Below, piece after piece: positions 18,801 through 26,109 of a stretch of 64,000 bases of DNA. Where the stretch lies: positions 150,910 to 214,909 of the forward strand of contig NZ_HG964497.1 of assembly GCF_000613125.1 (NCBI RefSeq), read 5' to 3'. The stretch's first letter is position 1. Each line of letters opens with the position of its first letter. The DNA comes from Bacillus sp. EB01 (lineage in GTDB: Bacteria > Bacillota > Bacilli > Bacillales > Cytobacillaceae). The notes beneath the pieces were generated by a model. The model saw only the letters and a list, made by a program, of their open reading frames with translations. It was not told the DNA's origin and ran no database searches. The translations under genes were made by a program, and so were the position numbers.

Positions 18801-19007
18801 ACTTTGCTTCCCGGCAGTTTCATCCTGTTCTGCCCCTTTGATTTCCTCTTCGCGTTCCTTCTCAAGCTGCAGCTCTTCTGCGGAAAAACTCTTTGGTTTC
18901 GAGTCCGCGGCAAACGAGATGTTCGGAGCAAAAGACGAAACTATCAGCAAAAATGCCATCATCACTACAAACCATTTTCTGATTGTTTTCTTTTTAAAAT
19001 TAAGCAA
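9852..19007 (-). CDS. giant exported S8 protease, bacillopeptidase F-like, with propeller and five ThuA-like modules
   Basis: 3051 residues. A signal peptide (1-33) and an I9-like propeptide region (about 105-225) precede a subtilisin domain (about 235-560) with catalytic Asp265 (MDSG), His307 (GHGTHV) and Ser486 (GTSMATPH). Carboxypeptidase-regulatory-like beta-sandwiches follow, then a PQQ-like beta-propeller (about 744-1075, repeated ALDAKSGKEQW-type strands). After that come five repeats of about 377 residues, starting near 1236, 1609, 1988, 2364 and 2746. Each repeat has a ThuA/class-I-amidotransferase-like domain with EHP(I/L) and HLLLS motifs, usually followed by two regulatory-like domains. 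An Ig-like domain ends the protein (2955-3051). There is no sortase or S-layer motif. Start is TTG after AGGGGGTG. It is probably a secreted or wall-associated protease; the role of the modules is unknown. Confidence 0.9.
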   Translation of the reverse strand: MLNFKKKTIRKWFVVMMAFLLIVSSFAPNISFAADSKPKSFSAEELQLEKEREEEIKGAEQDETAGKQSEGESNELPDLLKGLGIEPPPLEEESEAATANAAVETKKAEAKLQKAFEKSNEVNVIIRMKDKPNLQSIYPQVKQQKSRTNKIKTIQTHLKEKANSSQKGIQQALTAMESKGKAKKKDSLWIINGLTATVTKDALEELKQREDVASITLDETLSLPEITVDEAPPKLPQWGLEKIFAPKVWGLYGLKGEGVVVGIMDSGVDGNHEALKNNYRGRDGNHQFSWIDLSGEGYQTPDDGNGHGTHVAGTAVGGGAGEAVGVAPGAEWIAAKIFNDGGSTSLSAIHRAFQWFMAPGGDPSKAPHVVNNSWGNSNTYNLEFYEDVKAWVSAGIFPSFAGGNEGPGAQTIGSPGSFPESFAVGATDKYDQVASFSSRGPVYWQDGSGGTNRLIKPDISAPGHLIYSAWPGRLKKGKYNTISGTSMATPHVTGAIALLYQANPSLTIEQVKKILKDTVRTEPHMGTLPNDSYGNGIINIYQAVTEAAFAGELTGTVKNEKGEPIAAQLEIKSEGLSYNISDKGTYSIKIREGSHKVTVTSFGYKTYEGTLQLKKGEVTTVHIVLDDAEAFTVKGKVVDDAGNTVPFAYIRLKDTPLPAIRTDASGNFEIRQVPTGTYILQVTGEGMKGKAQEITVNQNLTLELLVQAHQAAVAREWGMANGNLQRNAVSGNAIDADGLEKAWEYSLEGKGDILFSTPAAAKNKVVLTTDRGWVIALDAKSGKEQWSLRLGSNNRSSPTIEGDTVYLSGGQDGRIYALELKTGSVKWSTLVGAMAIYESPILTDGKLFVSSDLTENAHLWALNPQTGAKLWSVKLGAPTYFGPSTGNGLLYVGSYDNQTIRAFKIEDGTEVWQKKLSAEGIASKPVFDNGVLYFTGINFSTGGGSLYAVDAATGTEKWKVDGIGDTQAASPIVFENMVIIGSATQPNLRAFNKDTGSEVWSNKAVGTTLNNGSVTANGLLFFASTNGSVSVLDAFTGERLKDIILPVYSTSGIPVLPGQAILPYVNGIQSYQSPGILQGKLTDSAGEPIEGTLTVEETGDSVTAKADGSFTLKHVPGEYTVRISLYGKKQHSEKVQFVSGYKVTQNYQLKDAEKGSVAITVKDKRTGKLLEGVKIDLHHTGITGKTDARGIFTKEEVFEGIWSVSFSLGGYKDGSGAITIKPGEDVSVTFELQPIDVAVLNDYKEQITTLLEKNGYTVEERGWDVIEDIGRYKVLYLNGGYGTDGVKPSEAEFKNLVDAANENNVSIVFTDQWGSNYGSIHHLKDYYGNPADIGHSYDVGEVRLKVEAEHPILKGYKAGTEVPLLGNDADFAWFNHFTGRTIGKIGTTEIGYVGSGIAYQAVSENSAHLLLSSFASVPWEQTDSWLQAQNQIVMNSLDYLYDAQFGKVAGKVVNSSGEPIQASVEVVETGVKTNTNENGEFEFFHDQGTFALEVRGTGLGTQTVEFTAEKGNPADLTVTLGSSEKGTLAGVITDAQKTLELPGVKVEVLNATGEKVTETVSTANGRYEVTGLQEETYKLTFTKEGYIVHSQSVDVARHEGDINVKLNNMPRVGVIGDYSFSDRNFKAVMNEYGVKAVDIQPADAADRMVDFDVVFINEPSTTTFTKAVFENTMKAADKAGTSVIFGDAYWSSSAINQLVNYRKDPEARTTVRSTTQSAVYKVKEEHPIFGNAKAGDAIKILNPAASTFAYFKNYSGYPLADITLDGTSASHGQGMAYKPRTAGSVELLMSGHGFMTYHGAKDYTPEGKEILFNAILWAANAKFPAISGTVVDENGEPLQAAITVKGQPYTAETDPATGAYSIAILEGEYELSVSAFGYETKTVRASAILDGEPQVISLEVAEDVASINGTVENEKDGNAVSGAKVTVIGKPRSTETNTQGQFNLIKLEPGTYTVRVEKEGFVREEVDVKLEAGEQLTLKVKQFPSPTIGIIVDLTASGKSFKQYLEERGYKVEYLGFKDIDKLDSVDLVFANSDYKPDAVPSKAKFKAFQEALDKKRKSIIWTGQAGGRGSIRYLWEYEGNPADLIQGTNKTESKGIVIEEHPLTKGFKAGDVIEIPGKSGYYYGFNGYSGNTVVDFEQTITGQKGSMVAFKGRTSQSVEILLANLTISSSFHPGDVTLFDKGREKLLMNALDWALAEKAPLAGELHGMIENEKGSPVQGEISIKENGKKIASDGEGKFFTALEEGSYTVTVRAFGHQEKDFAISVRNGQVLNQTLVIESENAGILSGKVIDGTTKDAIKGATIEVLGTPAVGKTNEGGTYELTLPAGEYEIRISASGFKPVFNTVVITEEQVSALNISMFASEKIAVLANPFNQARIVPFLQSYGYEVDFYPYAEFAGLIENIGDYKLIIANDISSAMKDNFKVIVEKANENETSIIFGSQFGFGSIYDLSKAYADPQKVTGSYADKEVNIRIDQNHPIFRGFEQGKEYPFLVNPKGSVQYANYENYSGTTLANMTNPVKGDLGRAIGFKFSSANSVHILLSGLQIGSYGNPADRWTDNTAKIYVNAIDYALTASQGEIKGSVADASGKPIANALVTIPGTDVKTATNAAGLYRIGIGVGTYDVKVQARGYVEQTRKAIIEETGNTAVVDFTLEALEGSDLKGTVVDKKTREPVAGANITLIPKDEPDFKGKATSGEDGSYVFENLLPGEYTLEVVREGYLPSSLEAAIGNSDVSLNLDVNAFEVAVLGDMNGNISSFLNEQEIFTEEKDWDILGQVNKYKAIVVNTNSGSKEQVDQLIKESDNHKVSLIFTGTWGVKEGSIQLLAGSVGNPELNQQGYNEGAVYMKALEDHPLFNGINSDENGLIRIHTEKSPYATFKNYSGLSLAGLQVNGVEKGDAIAYEFRGKDHMHLLLSSFTVTNMIGPDYGWTKDGKKLFANAIRWSMKAEQQLPQTPTWESESKTVREHPIVVNGKADAGVTVRIYTKISGKKTLLGETKATKEGTFSVEVNVKNGKHLLTAEAENFAGKAESITPMELLVIGKPEGKEKAS

Positions 19008-19404
19008 ACTAGCACCCCCTAAAGTTTTGATACTCGAAGAATACTAGATTATTAGCCAATTATCCTTTGTTTATTTTTAAAATTCATAAAATTTGGATAA
19101 TTAGAACTAGAATATTTTTCCTTAAATGGGATAAAAGTCTTTATGTTATGACTGGTGTAAATTATCCTCATAAAGAATCTTTTTATAGCTCTTATGGCAT
19201 TTTCTTTAGCTCACCTGCTATATATCCCATTTCTTATAAACAAATTCTAAGATTTCGAGGTGTCTTCCTTCTGTATGCCTATGCCTAAAGACCTGAATTT
19301 ACTCTATAGTACTAATTCCTGACTATATGCCTACATAATATTCTGAATATTTAATTTATAATTAAGCCTGTCCACTGTAGTGGAATTACATAGGAGGTGT
19401 TTGA
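19008..19404. other. divergent intergenic region of the two peptidase genes
   Basis: 397 bases between the TTG of the giant protease and the ATG of the M14 carboxypeptidase. It is A/T-rich. A small hairpin TCCAC-TGTA-GTGGA lies about 35 bases before the M14 start and TATAAT-like boxes precede it, but no convincing -35 element was found for either direction. Confidence 0.5.
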
Positions 19405-21807
19405 ATGAGAAAAAGAAACAAAGTCATGCAAGGCCTCATCATTGTTACAGCATTCAGTGCATTGAGCTTTACCACCCTGTCCCCAGGATTGGGCGCGGGC
19501 GGTATAACAGGTGCCCAACAGCTTGAAGGTGAGCGAATTGTACAAGAGGAGTCACCTGCTGTTGTCCAGCTTGAAGTGCCAAATAAAAAGGCGCTTGATA
19601 AGCTGGTTGAAATGGGTATAGACCTCACCCACAGAGTCCATCAGCATGGTGAAGAGATCGAGGTTGATGTGGTTGTTACACCTTCTGAAATCGCAGAATT
19701 AAAAAAGCATGGAATCAAAGTAAAGGACACACTGATCACAGAGGCTCAGTGGAACCAAAGGACTGCGGAAAGGAATGCCGCGGCGCAGCAACAATCCACT
19801 ATTGCATCCGCTGAAGATACGATAAAAATTTTACGCGCAAATCATTATACCAACCAGTCGGCAACCTTCCTGTATGTAGAGGCAAAGACAACCGCCGGGA
19901 ATAGTGCAAGTACAGCACTAACCGCCACTTGGGTTGAAAATGGAGTAGAGAAAAGAGCAACCTTAAGTCGATTTGTTGACTACGGGGAATATATGTACCA
20001 CTGGTTCGAGGTACCTGTCACAGCAGTACCGGAAAATGTCACGATTACTAGCAATCTTGGAGGCTCGGCTGAAAGTAATGTAACAGAGTGGCTGGGTGAA
20101 GATAAAAAAGGCAGTCCGAAAAAACATTACGTAAAGGAATTCGTCGATCATTATATGGACCCATATGAGTTGTATGAACGGGCTGATCAGCTTGCCAGGG
20201 AATTCCCGGATTTAGTCGAAATCATTGAAATGCCAAACAAAACTAACGGCTACCGCCGCCTCGCGCAGGCAACTCTCGGTTCTGTGACGAATTCAGCTGT
20301 TGTGGTTACTTCGAAGGCTTGGGGACACGAAGGCGGGAATGATATTTCCGTAGAGTTCAAAAATTTGGGGACGAATCACCCTTTATCTGTAAATGTTGAA
20401 GGCAAAAAAATTGTAGTTGGACTTGCAACAGACGCTGACGGAAAGGTTACAAGTACTGCAAGACAAGTGGCAGCTGCCCTAAATGAAGATGCCGCTAATC
20501 TTGTTACCGCCACCACTTACCGCAACACAGGAGGTATCGGTATTGTAGCTCCAAATACAGCAAAATTAACCGACAACCTAAATGCTCCGGCCCATATTTC
20601 CCGAGAGCCGCAAACAGTCAAAGCCATCCGTATCGGCAAGCACCGTGACGGTTCCAAGCCGGGTGTCCTTGGCTATGCACAGGAGCATGCCCGCGAATGG
20701 GTCACGCCGCTCGTTACAATTGAAACAGCAGAGCGTTTATTAAGGAACTATGCTCATGACGGTGAAACAAAGAAGCTAGTAAACAATCTGGATATTTTCC
20801 TGGTCCCTTCAGTAAACCCAGATGGTGCACTTTACAGCTTCTATGATTACAATATGCAGCGGAAAAACATGACGAATCACTGTGGCCCTAACCAATCTGA
20901 TTCCGGATATCGAAACAGCTGGGGTGTTGACCTTAACCGGAATCACTCTGTCGGCTCGGCCTATGATGGATTCATCGGCGCCTCGACTACAAACTGTTTG
21001 AGCGGCACCTATGCAGGACCAGCAGAACATTCCGAACCTGAATCAAAGAACCTTGTCTGGCTTGCCGATCAAAATCCAAATATTAAATTCGCTATGAATA
21101 TTCACAGCTATGGCGGGTACTTCATGTGGTCTCCTGGCTCATATGACCCGGATCGTGTTACCTTGCCTCGTCCGACAGCCGGCCAGGAAGCATTCTACTG
21201 GGCTGCGTCAAACGAAATCCTGAATGATATCCAGGACCACCGCGGAACAGTCATCCTGCCAAGCCGCACCGGCCCAATACCGGATGTCCTATACTCAGCG
21301 GCCGGGAACTCAGCCGACTATCTGTGGTATGAAAAAGGTATTTATGCATGGAACTTTGAGGTTGGTGCAGACTTGTGGGATTCTGAAGCGAACAGATGGC
21401 GGGCTGTAGGATTCCAGCCTCCATATGAAGAAGGACATGAAGAAGCAATGGAATTTGCAAATGGATTGATTGGATTGATCAAGGTCGCCTATAACCAGTC
21501 AAAGGATAAGCAGCCTCCTTCAACAAAAGCTGTACCTGGAAACGGCAAATTTTCCGGTCCTGTCGAAGTATCATTTGAAACGAGCGAAGCATCGACCATC
21601 TACTATACTCTTGATGGAAGCCGCCCAACATTCGAGTCCAAGCATTTAAAACTATCCGGAACTCGGGAGCCTGCTGAAACATTGAAAATCGATAAAACAA
21701 CAGTGTTGAATTGGTTTGCAGTTGATGCCGCGGGCAATATCGAGAAAAACTATAACCCGTTCAGCAATTCTTCTAACTTCAACTCTGTTAAACTAACAAT
21801 CAAGTAA
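19405..21807 (+). CDS. exported M14 zinc carboxypeptidase with inserted domain and chitobiase-like C-terminus
   Basis: 800 residues with a signal peptide ending near the GLGAGG segment (about residue 33). The M14 core has zinc ligands His428 and Glu431 (EHAREWV) and His567 (NIHSYGG), substrate-binding WGVDLNRNH, and catalytic Glu652 (WNFEVG). A segment of about 90 residues (roughly 290-385) is inserted just inside the catalytic domain; it resembles small repeat domains of phage tail and surface proteins (DISVEFKNLG, LATDADGKVTSTA). The C-terminus (about 705-790) has the YYTLDGSRPT signature of chitobiase-type beta-sandwiches. The start follows AGGAGGTG. Together with the divergent giant protease it suggests extracellular peptide breakdown. 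Confidence 0.92.
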   Translation: MRKRNKVMQGLIIVTAFSALSFTTLSPGLGAGGITGAQQLEGERIVQEESPAVVQLEVPNKKALDKLVEMGIDLTHRVHQHGEEIEVDVVVTPSEIAELKKHGIKVKDTLITEAQWNQRTAERNAAAQQQSTIASAEDTIKILRANHYTNQSATFLYVEAKTTAGNSASTALTATWVENGVEKRATLSRFVDYGEYMYHWFEVPVTAVPENVTITSNLGGSAESNVTEWLGEDKKGSPKKHYVKEFVDHYMDPYELYERADQLAREFPDLVEIIEMPNKTNGYRRLAQATLGSVTNSAVVVTSKAWGHEGGNDISVEFKNLGTNHPLSVNVEGKKIVVGLATDADGKVTSTARQVAAALNEDAANLVTATTYRNTGGIGIVAPNTAKLTDNLNAPAHISREPQTVKAIRIGKHRDGSKPGVLGYAQEHAREWVTPLVTIETAERLLRNYAHDGETKKLVNNLDIFLVPSVNPDGALYSFYDYNMQRKNMTNHCGPNQSDSGYRNSWGVDLNRNHSVGSAYDGFIGASTTNCLSGTYAGPAEHSEPESKNLVWLADQNPNIKFAMNIHSYGGYFMWSPGSYDPDRVTLPRPTAGQEAFYWAASNEILNDIQDHRGTVILPSRTGPIPDVLYSAAGNSADYLWYEKGIYAWNFEVGADLWDSEANRWRAVGFQPPYEEGHEEAMEFANGLIGLIKVAYNQSKDKQPPSTKAVPGNGKFSGPVEVSFETSEASTIYYTLDGSRPTFESKHLKLSGTREPAETLKIDKTTVLNWFAVDAAGNIEKNYNPFSNSSNFNSVKLTIK

Positions 21808-21808
21808 T

Positions 21809-21860
21809 AAAAAAGATGCCGTGCATGCTTCAGAATCTGAAGTGCACGGCATCTTTTTTA
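21809..21860. terminator. bidirectional terminator
   Basis: AAAAAAGATGCCGTGCA pairs perfectly with TGCACGGCATCTTTTTT across a 17-base spacer. It serves the M14 gene (plus) and the convergent ECF S-component gene (minus), whose stop codon lies in it. Confidence 0.93.
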
Positions 21861-22379
21861 CTGGTGCTGGCCTACTCTTTGCCTAAAACCACTTGCAAGA
21901 GGTACTACTATAATACCAGCGATTACAATTTGCATGATATTGCCCGGTACAGAGCCAAATGGCTGAACCCAGTTACCAAACAGGAGTACTTCTGAAAAAT
22001 AATAGCCGACTACTTTAATAATTAATGCTGCGACAACTGCAAAAGAATACACGAAAACCTTTTTGCCAGGTAGTTTCTCTGCAATAAGTCCAGCTAAATA
22101 TCCCATTAAGCCAACGACAACAAATGTAAAAGGTGCCCATGCTGTCCACCCCGAAACAATATCAAAGAGTGCCATTCCGAAGGCACCGGCTATAGCACCT
22201 GTTTTTTTGCCAAAAACAAAAGCAGCTATAAAAAGAGGCACATTGCCTAAATGGATTAGTCCCCCATTCCCCATCAATGGCAGCCTGATGTTGATAAACA
22301 TTGTCGCTACAAAAACCAGCGCGATAAAAAGTGCATTAAATACTAGATTTCTTGTTTTGTTCTGTTCTGTTGTTAACAT
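21858..22379 (-). CDS. ECF transporter S component
   Basis: 173 residues, about six hydrophobic segments and no ATPase: the size and layout of the substrate-binding S component of energy-coupling-factor importers. The core IRLPLMGNGGLIHLGNVPLF and GAIAGAFGMALFDIVSGW segments fit the vitamin-type S components (DUF3816/HmpT-like group). The EcfA and EcfT proteins must be encoded elsewhere. Substrate is unassigned; a vitamin or thiamine/pyridoxine precursor is likely from the family. I looked for a TPP or preQ1 riboswitch upstream and found none. Start is ATG after AGGGGGAT. Confidence 0.8.
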   Translation of the reverse strand: MLTTEQNKTRNLVFNALFIALVFVATMFINIRLPLMGNGGLIHLGNVPLFIAAFVFGKKTGAIAGAFGMALFDIVSGWTAWAPFTFVVVGLMGYLAGLIAEKLPGKKVFVYSFAVVAALIIKVVGYYFSEVLLFGNWVQPFGSVPGNIMQIVIAGIIVVPLASGFRQRVGQHQ

Positions 22380-22688
22380 TGTAAATCCCCCTTATTTGCC
22401 TATCAAATTTGTTATTCTTTACGTCCTAGCTTGTTTTGCAATTGTTCTCCCCTTCTATAATAGTGATTACAAGTATAATAAAAACTGACAATATAAAAAG
22501 GGTCAATTTTTATAAATTTTACATGGTCAGATAAACGAGGTCTTCTTTGGGATATACTTTTAAAATCCATAAGGGGAATATTTAACAAAAAAATGCAAAA
22601 CTTCTATAATGTTAATAAATGAGAAATTTCAATAACCTGAAAGATTCGCTTATGTAAGACCAATTATTGATAATCTGAGAAATAAATA

Positions 22689-22737
22689 AAAAAGCTAACT
22701 TTCTTTCCGATCAAGGAATAAAAGTTAGCTTTTTTGC
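22689..22737. terminator. terminator of the second M14 gene
   Basis: AAAAAAGCTAACTTT pairs with AAAGTTAGCTTTTTT, with further inner TTCC/GGAA pairs. T-runs on both strands make it potentially bidirectional. It lies about 100 bases past the stop of the minus-strand peptidase gene. Apart from it, 22380-22840 shows no gene. Confidence 0.88.
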
Positions 22738-22840
22738 TTCTATGAAGTTCTCTAAAACTGGCTTCTTACTGATCGCCTTATAACAACTGCCATATGTTCA
22801 TTAGGCTGTCGCCCAGATATCAGGTATGGTACATTTATTA

Positions 22841-23896
22841 CTATTCTTCGCTTGGTCTATTCTTTTGTGTTGGCAGCGTATCCCAGAAGCTTGTATCAGC
22901 AGTATTAATTGAACCATCGGAAATTGCCCTTACTGTTGCATCCAATGTTTCAATTGTCTGCTTGATAAGATAGCCATTGCTTTTTTGGCCAAGAGCGTAT
23001 GATTCAATATAGTGGTCTGACATCCCCCTCATCTCAAATAACAATGTTGCAATATCATAGCGAATGGCTGCACCATTACGGCCGATATTCGCTCCCGAAC
23101 CCCCGTCATATTTCCCAATATGTCCCCAGCCTTTGCTTTCAAGCTCATGGTAAACAACAGATCCGAGTTTCTTGGATTTTTCCAACACCTCAGGTTTAAC
23201 CGCCTCATTGGTCGGATAGAGGATAGATCCTGATACCAGTTCCCCGTCTGTTTCACTTCTAGTTCCTTGATGATGTAAATCGATCATATAATCAATCTTA
23301 TATTTTTGGAAAACATTTTCATGAAGGTAACGTACTTCCGGCTGCATTTTGGCTGTTGCTTTATCATGCTCGCGGTTTAAGTCAAAATTATTAGCATTGG
23401 AACGGGTAAGATGGCGGCCCCCGTCTGCAAGGTAGTTATCAAGCGAAAAATTTACGTCTCCCATGGCGCCGTCAGCATTGAGCATAGGAATGATAAGAAT
23501 GTTTACCTTATCAAGGACACCCTTCGTCTTGTTTGTACCCAAGTGCTTAATAAATTCAAGCGCGCCTTCGGTTGTAAGCTGTTCATTTCCGTGCTGTTGA
23601 GTTAAAAATAGGATTGTAGGATTCTCGGGATTTGAAATATACTTGACGAGGTGGATATCCCTTCCTTTCACAGTCTGCCCAATCACTTCAAGGGTCATTG
23701 CATCCTGTTTTGCATCTTGAGTCTTTAGATAAGTGACCAAGCTTTCATACGTATGTAGAATCGATGTCTGAATGGAACCATTCCCAGCGCTTGGGCCATT
23801 ACCAACTGCCCCTACCGGAATACCAACTGCAGTTACCGCACCAAAAGCCAACATACTAGAAAAAGAAACACCTAAAAGCTTCCTCTTAAAACTCAT
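22841..23896 (-). CDS. exported M14-family metallopeptidase
   Basis: 351 residues with a signal peptide (about 1-30). Zinc ligands His102 and Glu105 (QHGNEQ) and His208 (DLHH) are present, with substrate-binding FDLNREH and catalytic Glu288 (LLFEMRG), so the active site is complete. HGNE and DLNRE are typical of the succinylglutamate-desuccinylase-like/murein-peptide branch of M14 rather than the pancreatic-type branch of the neighbour at 19.4 kb. It probably trims peptides or peptidoglycan stem peptides outside the membrane. ATG start after GGGAGGG. A cre-like site precedes it. Confidence 0.9.
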   Translation of the reverse strand: MSFKRKLLGVSFSSMLAFGAVTAVGIPVGAVGNGPSAGNGSIQTSILHTYESLVTYLKTQDAKQDAMTLEVIGQTVKGRDIHLVKYISNPENPTILFLTQQHGNEQLTTEGALEFIKHLGTNKTKGVLDKVNILIIPMLNADGAMGDVNFSLDNYLADGGRHLTRSNANNFDLNREHDKATAKMQPEVRYLHENVFQKYKIDYMIDLHHQGTRSETDGELVSGSILYPTNEAVKPEVLEKSKKLGSVVYHELESKGWGHIGKYDGGSGANIGRNGAAIRYDIATLLFEMRGMSDHYIESYALGQKSNGYLIKQTIETLDATVRAISDGSINTADTSFWDTLPTQKNRPSEE

Positions 23897-23916
23897 AAAA
23901 TCCCTCCCAATTAGTA

Positions 23917-23931
23917 TTTAAGCGCTTACAA
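23917..23931 (-). promoter_or_regulatory. candidate cre (CcpA) site
   Basis: Minus strand TGTAAGCGCTTAAA differs from the Bacillus cre consensus TGWAARCGYTWNCW at one position. It lies about 20 bases before the start of the M14 peptidase, where CcpA binding would repress. Confidence 0.45.
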
Positions 23932-24082
23932 TCCTAGTGTAATAGTTAAATATTACTTCGGGAATAGAAACGAAGTCTCATTTTTCAGATAATTTTAACG
24001 GTGAAATTAGTGCTAAAGAATTAGTTTAACTGATTTATTTAGAGTAATAGTGATATTTTCGGTTACAAACACTCCAATCATT

Positions 24083-24112
24083 AAAAAAACCACAGCCAAA
24101 ATAGACTGTGGG
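24083..24112 (-). terminator. intrinsic terminator
   Basis: Minus strand CCACAG stem with CTGTGG and a ten-base loop, followed by TTTTTTTAA. It lies 40 bases after the beta-lactamase-family gene. Confidence 0.85.
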
Positions 24113-24152
24113 ATGACAGAAACAAAGGGTTTAGGGATAGTTAATAGATGAA

Positions 24153-25454
24153 CTATACAAACTTATAAACTAGATGGTTATTCCCATAATAGTCTTTATA
24201 CAGAACACTTTCTATTCCACCTGTTTTAGAAAAATTGAATGTAAGCTGTTCGTTAATCATTTCGGTTACAAATTGTGCCTTTGATGAATCTTCCTTAATG
24301 GGTACAAGTTTAAATTTATATACTACCCCGTACATTTTAGGAACGATTAAATACAATTCACCATTTTCATAAGAGATATCGAAAAGCTTGATGTGTTCTT
24401 TTTCAGAAAAGTACGTTCCAGAAAACTGGCCTTTTGTTAAATTGATGGGTATAGCAGGAAGAGGCAAATGGACATTTTCTCCAAAAACCACCTTGGCGAT
24501 TTCTTGTGTTAAATGAGTTACAGGAGATATGTTCATGTTGCTCAAGTATATAATTGTAACGTCATCATCTACAAATCTAAGAAAGTCACTATAGAAACCA
24601 CTTATATCTCCCCAATGATGTACACATTTCTTACCGAAAATTTCATCTACCATCCATCCACAGGCATATGAATCAAGATTAGGGGTAAACATTTTGTCCG
24701 TTAATTCTTTATTTAGAAGCCGGGATGATTTTAATGCCCTATCCCAAATAATAAGGTCCTCAGTCGTTGAATATAATCCATATGCCCCCAACGGGAAAGA
24801 TAAGTCGGCATAGGCCGGGTGTATTGGTTTCTCCCAGAATGAATAGCCGGATGCCAGGTTCGGAACAACCTTGATGCCGTCATCACATCCAGTGTTATTC
24901 ATACCTAAAGGAAGGCATATTTTTTCCTGTATGTATTCTGCGTACGATATACCAGAAACCTTTTCAATTATTGCGGTGAGCAGCGTGAAACCTGAGCTTG
25001 AATATGCATAACTACTTCCCGGCTCGAAATCCAATTCCAGATTTTTGAATGAATCTATCAATTGAACCAATGTAGCCGGAAGTCTCATAGTTGTCGGCCA
25101 AAAATCCGCGAAACTTGTGTAATTAGGAATTCCAGAGGTATTTGTTAGACAGTGATAAATTGAGATTTTATCGCCATTCGGGTAGTATGAAAGATATTTC
25201 CCAATAAAATCATATATATTCAGCTTCTTCTCTTCATGTAATTGAAAAATAGCAAGAGCAGTAAAAGCTTTTGTTAGGGATCCAATCCGGAATTTAGTAG
25301 TTGGTTTATTATGAACCAGGTGTTCCCAATTCGCCATGCCAAACCCTTTGTTTAATAGAACTTGCCCGCCAATGGATATTAATATAGATCCACACAAATA
25401 ACCATTTTGTTCATAGGATTCTATCCAATTGTTTAAACTCGTTTCTATATTCAA
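24153..25454 (-). CDS. beta-lactamase-family serine hydrolase
   Basis: About 433 residues of the class C beta-lactamase/penicillin-binding-protein-like fold. The SxxK motif is Ser59-Leu-Thr-Lys62, the second motif reads YAYSSSG in place of the common YSN, and the third region is HHWGDISG. There is no signal peptide or anchor, so it is probably cytoplasmic, like many esterase or D-aminopeptidase members. The C-terminal 110 residues form the small lipocalin-like domain seen in this family. No ATG fits; the TTG at 25454 lies nine bases after AAAGGA, with another TTG six codons upstream. Function is not assignable further. Confidence 0.85.
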   Translation of the reverse strand: MNIETSLNNWIESYEQNGYLCGSILISIGGQVLLNKGFGMANWEHLVHNKPTTKFRIGSLTKAFTALAIFQLHEEKKLNIYDFIGKYLSYYPNGDKISIYHCLTNTSGIPNYTSFADFWPTTMRLPATLVQLIDSFKNLELDFEPGSSYAYSSSGFTLLTAIIEKVSGISYAEYIQEKICLPLGMNNTGCDDGIKVVPNLASGYSFWEKPIHPAYADLSFPLGAYGLYSTTEDLIIWDRALKSSRLLNKELTDKMFTPNLDSYACGWMVDEIFGKKCVHHWGDISGFYSDFLRFVDDDVTIIYLSNMNISPVTHLTQEIAKVVFGENVHLPLPAIPINLTKGQFSGTYFSEKEHIKLFDISYENGELYLIVPKMYGVVYKFKLVPIKEDSSKAQFVTEMINEQLTFNFSKTGGIESVLYKDYYGNNHLVYKFV

Positions 25455-25546
25455 TGTACATATTCCTTTCAAGTAATCGGTTGTAAGATTGCTATTTTAC
25501 ATCTTCTAACCTTTTCGTTTAGTGAACAATTCGCGCAGGAAACTTT

Positions 25547-25705
25547 TTATACTTTTCTAGTGAATTCACTTTTGAGTAATCCCATTATGATAGTGTCATG
25601 GGATTCATGGTAATCATAAATGCACTCACGTTTGATCCCTTCATGTTTTAATCCAAGTTTTTATAAGCTCTGATTGTCCCAATTGTTATATGCTTACGGT
25701 TAAAC
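25547..25705 (-). pseudogene. GNAT acetyltransferase, C-terminal remnant
   Basis: Directly after the MaoC-like stop the minus strand reads IRAYK in one frame and then LGLKHEGIKRE and DTIIMGLLKSEF in the next, ending in TAA. Together these are the typical C-terminal strands of a GNAT N-acetyltransferase. The frame breaks within an AAAAA run that is one A short, and the first two thirds of the gene are gone. Confidence 0.65.
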
Positions 25706-25707
25706 AA

Positions 25708-26109
25708 TTATTTCATTGGGTTCTCAACCTGTTTGAGTATTACACCTGAAAAATCCCCTTTTAATACTTCTTTTTCATCCTGGTTTTTACATACAAATGA
25801 AGCCCTTATTCCGATCCTCTCATTTTCTTGCCTTTCGTATCTTTCAATAGTGACTTCACATTGAATTGTATCCCCGGTAAACACCGGTCTTAAAAACTCA
25901 AAATTCATCGTTCGAGCCAATACATTGGCATCACCACCCACTTTTGTGGGTAGAGTTGCGGTCAATAACCCTTGAACGACAAGCCTTCCCTGTTCATCCG
26001 GGGTTATATGATGAATTCCTTCATCACCTGAAATCTCTGTAAATAATTCAACATCCTTCACTGTAAAAGTCCGTTCAAACGTAATGATATCTCCAACATT
26101 TAAAGACAT
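25708..26109 (-). CDS. MaoC-like hotdog-fold protein
   Basis: 133 residues of the hotdog fold. It opens with VGDIITFERTFTVKDVELFTEISGD, the MaoC/(R)-hydratase N-terminal pattern, and has a central helix VVQGLLTATLPTKVGGD. Active MaoC hydratases carry an Asp/His pair in a D-x4-H motif; here GDEGIHHITPDEQGR offers such residues at about 29-34, so hydratase activity is possible. Relatives hydrate enoyl-CoA or act as small thioesterases. ATG start after AGGGGGGAT. It stands alone, and its relation to the MBL gene upstream is unknown. Confidence 0.8.
   Translation of the reverse strand: MSLNVGDIITFERTFTVKDVELFTEISGDEGIHHITPDEQGRLVVQGLLTATLPTKVGGDANVLARTMNFEFLRPVFTGDTIQCEVTIERYERQENERIGIRASFVCKNQDEKEVLKGDFSGVILKQVENPMK

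Noticed and set aside
22380-22500. Riboswitch (TPP or preQ1) expected before the ECF S-component gene
   Set aside because: No conserved aptamer motifs were found in the leader.
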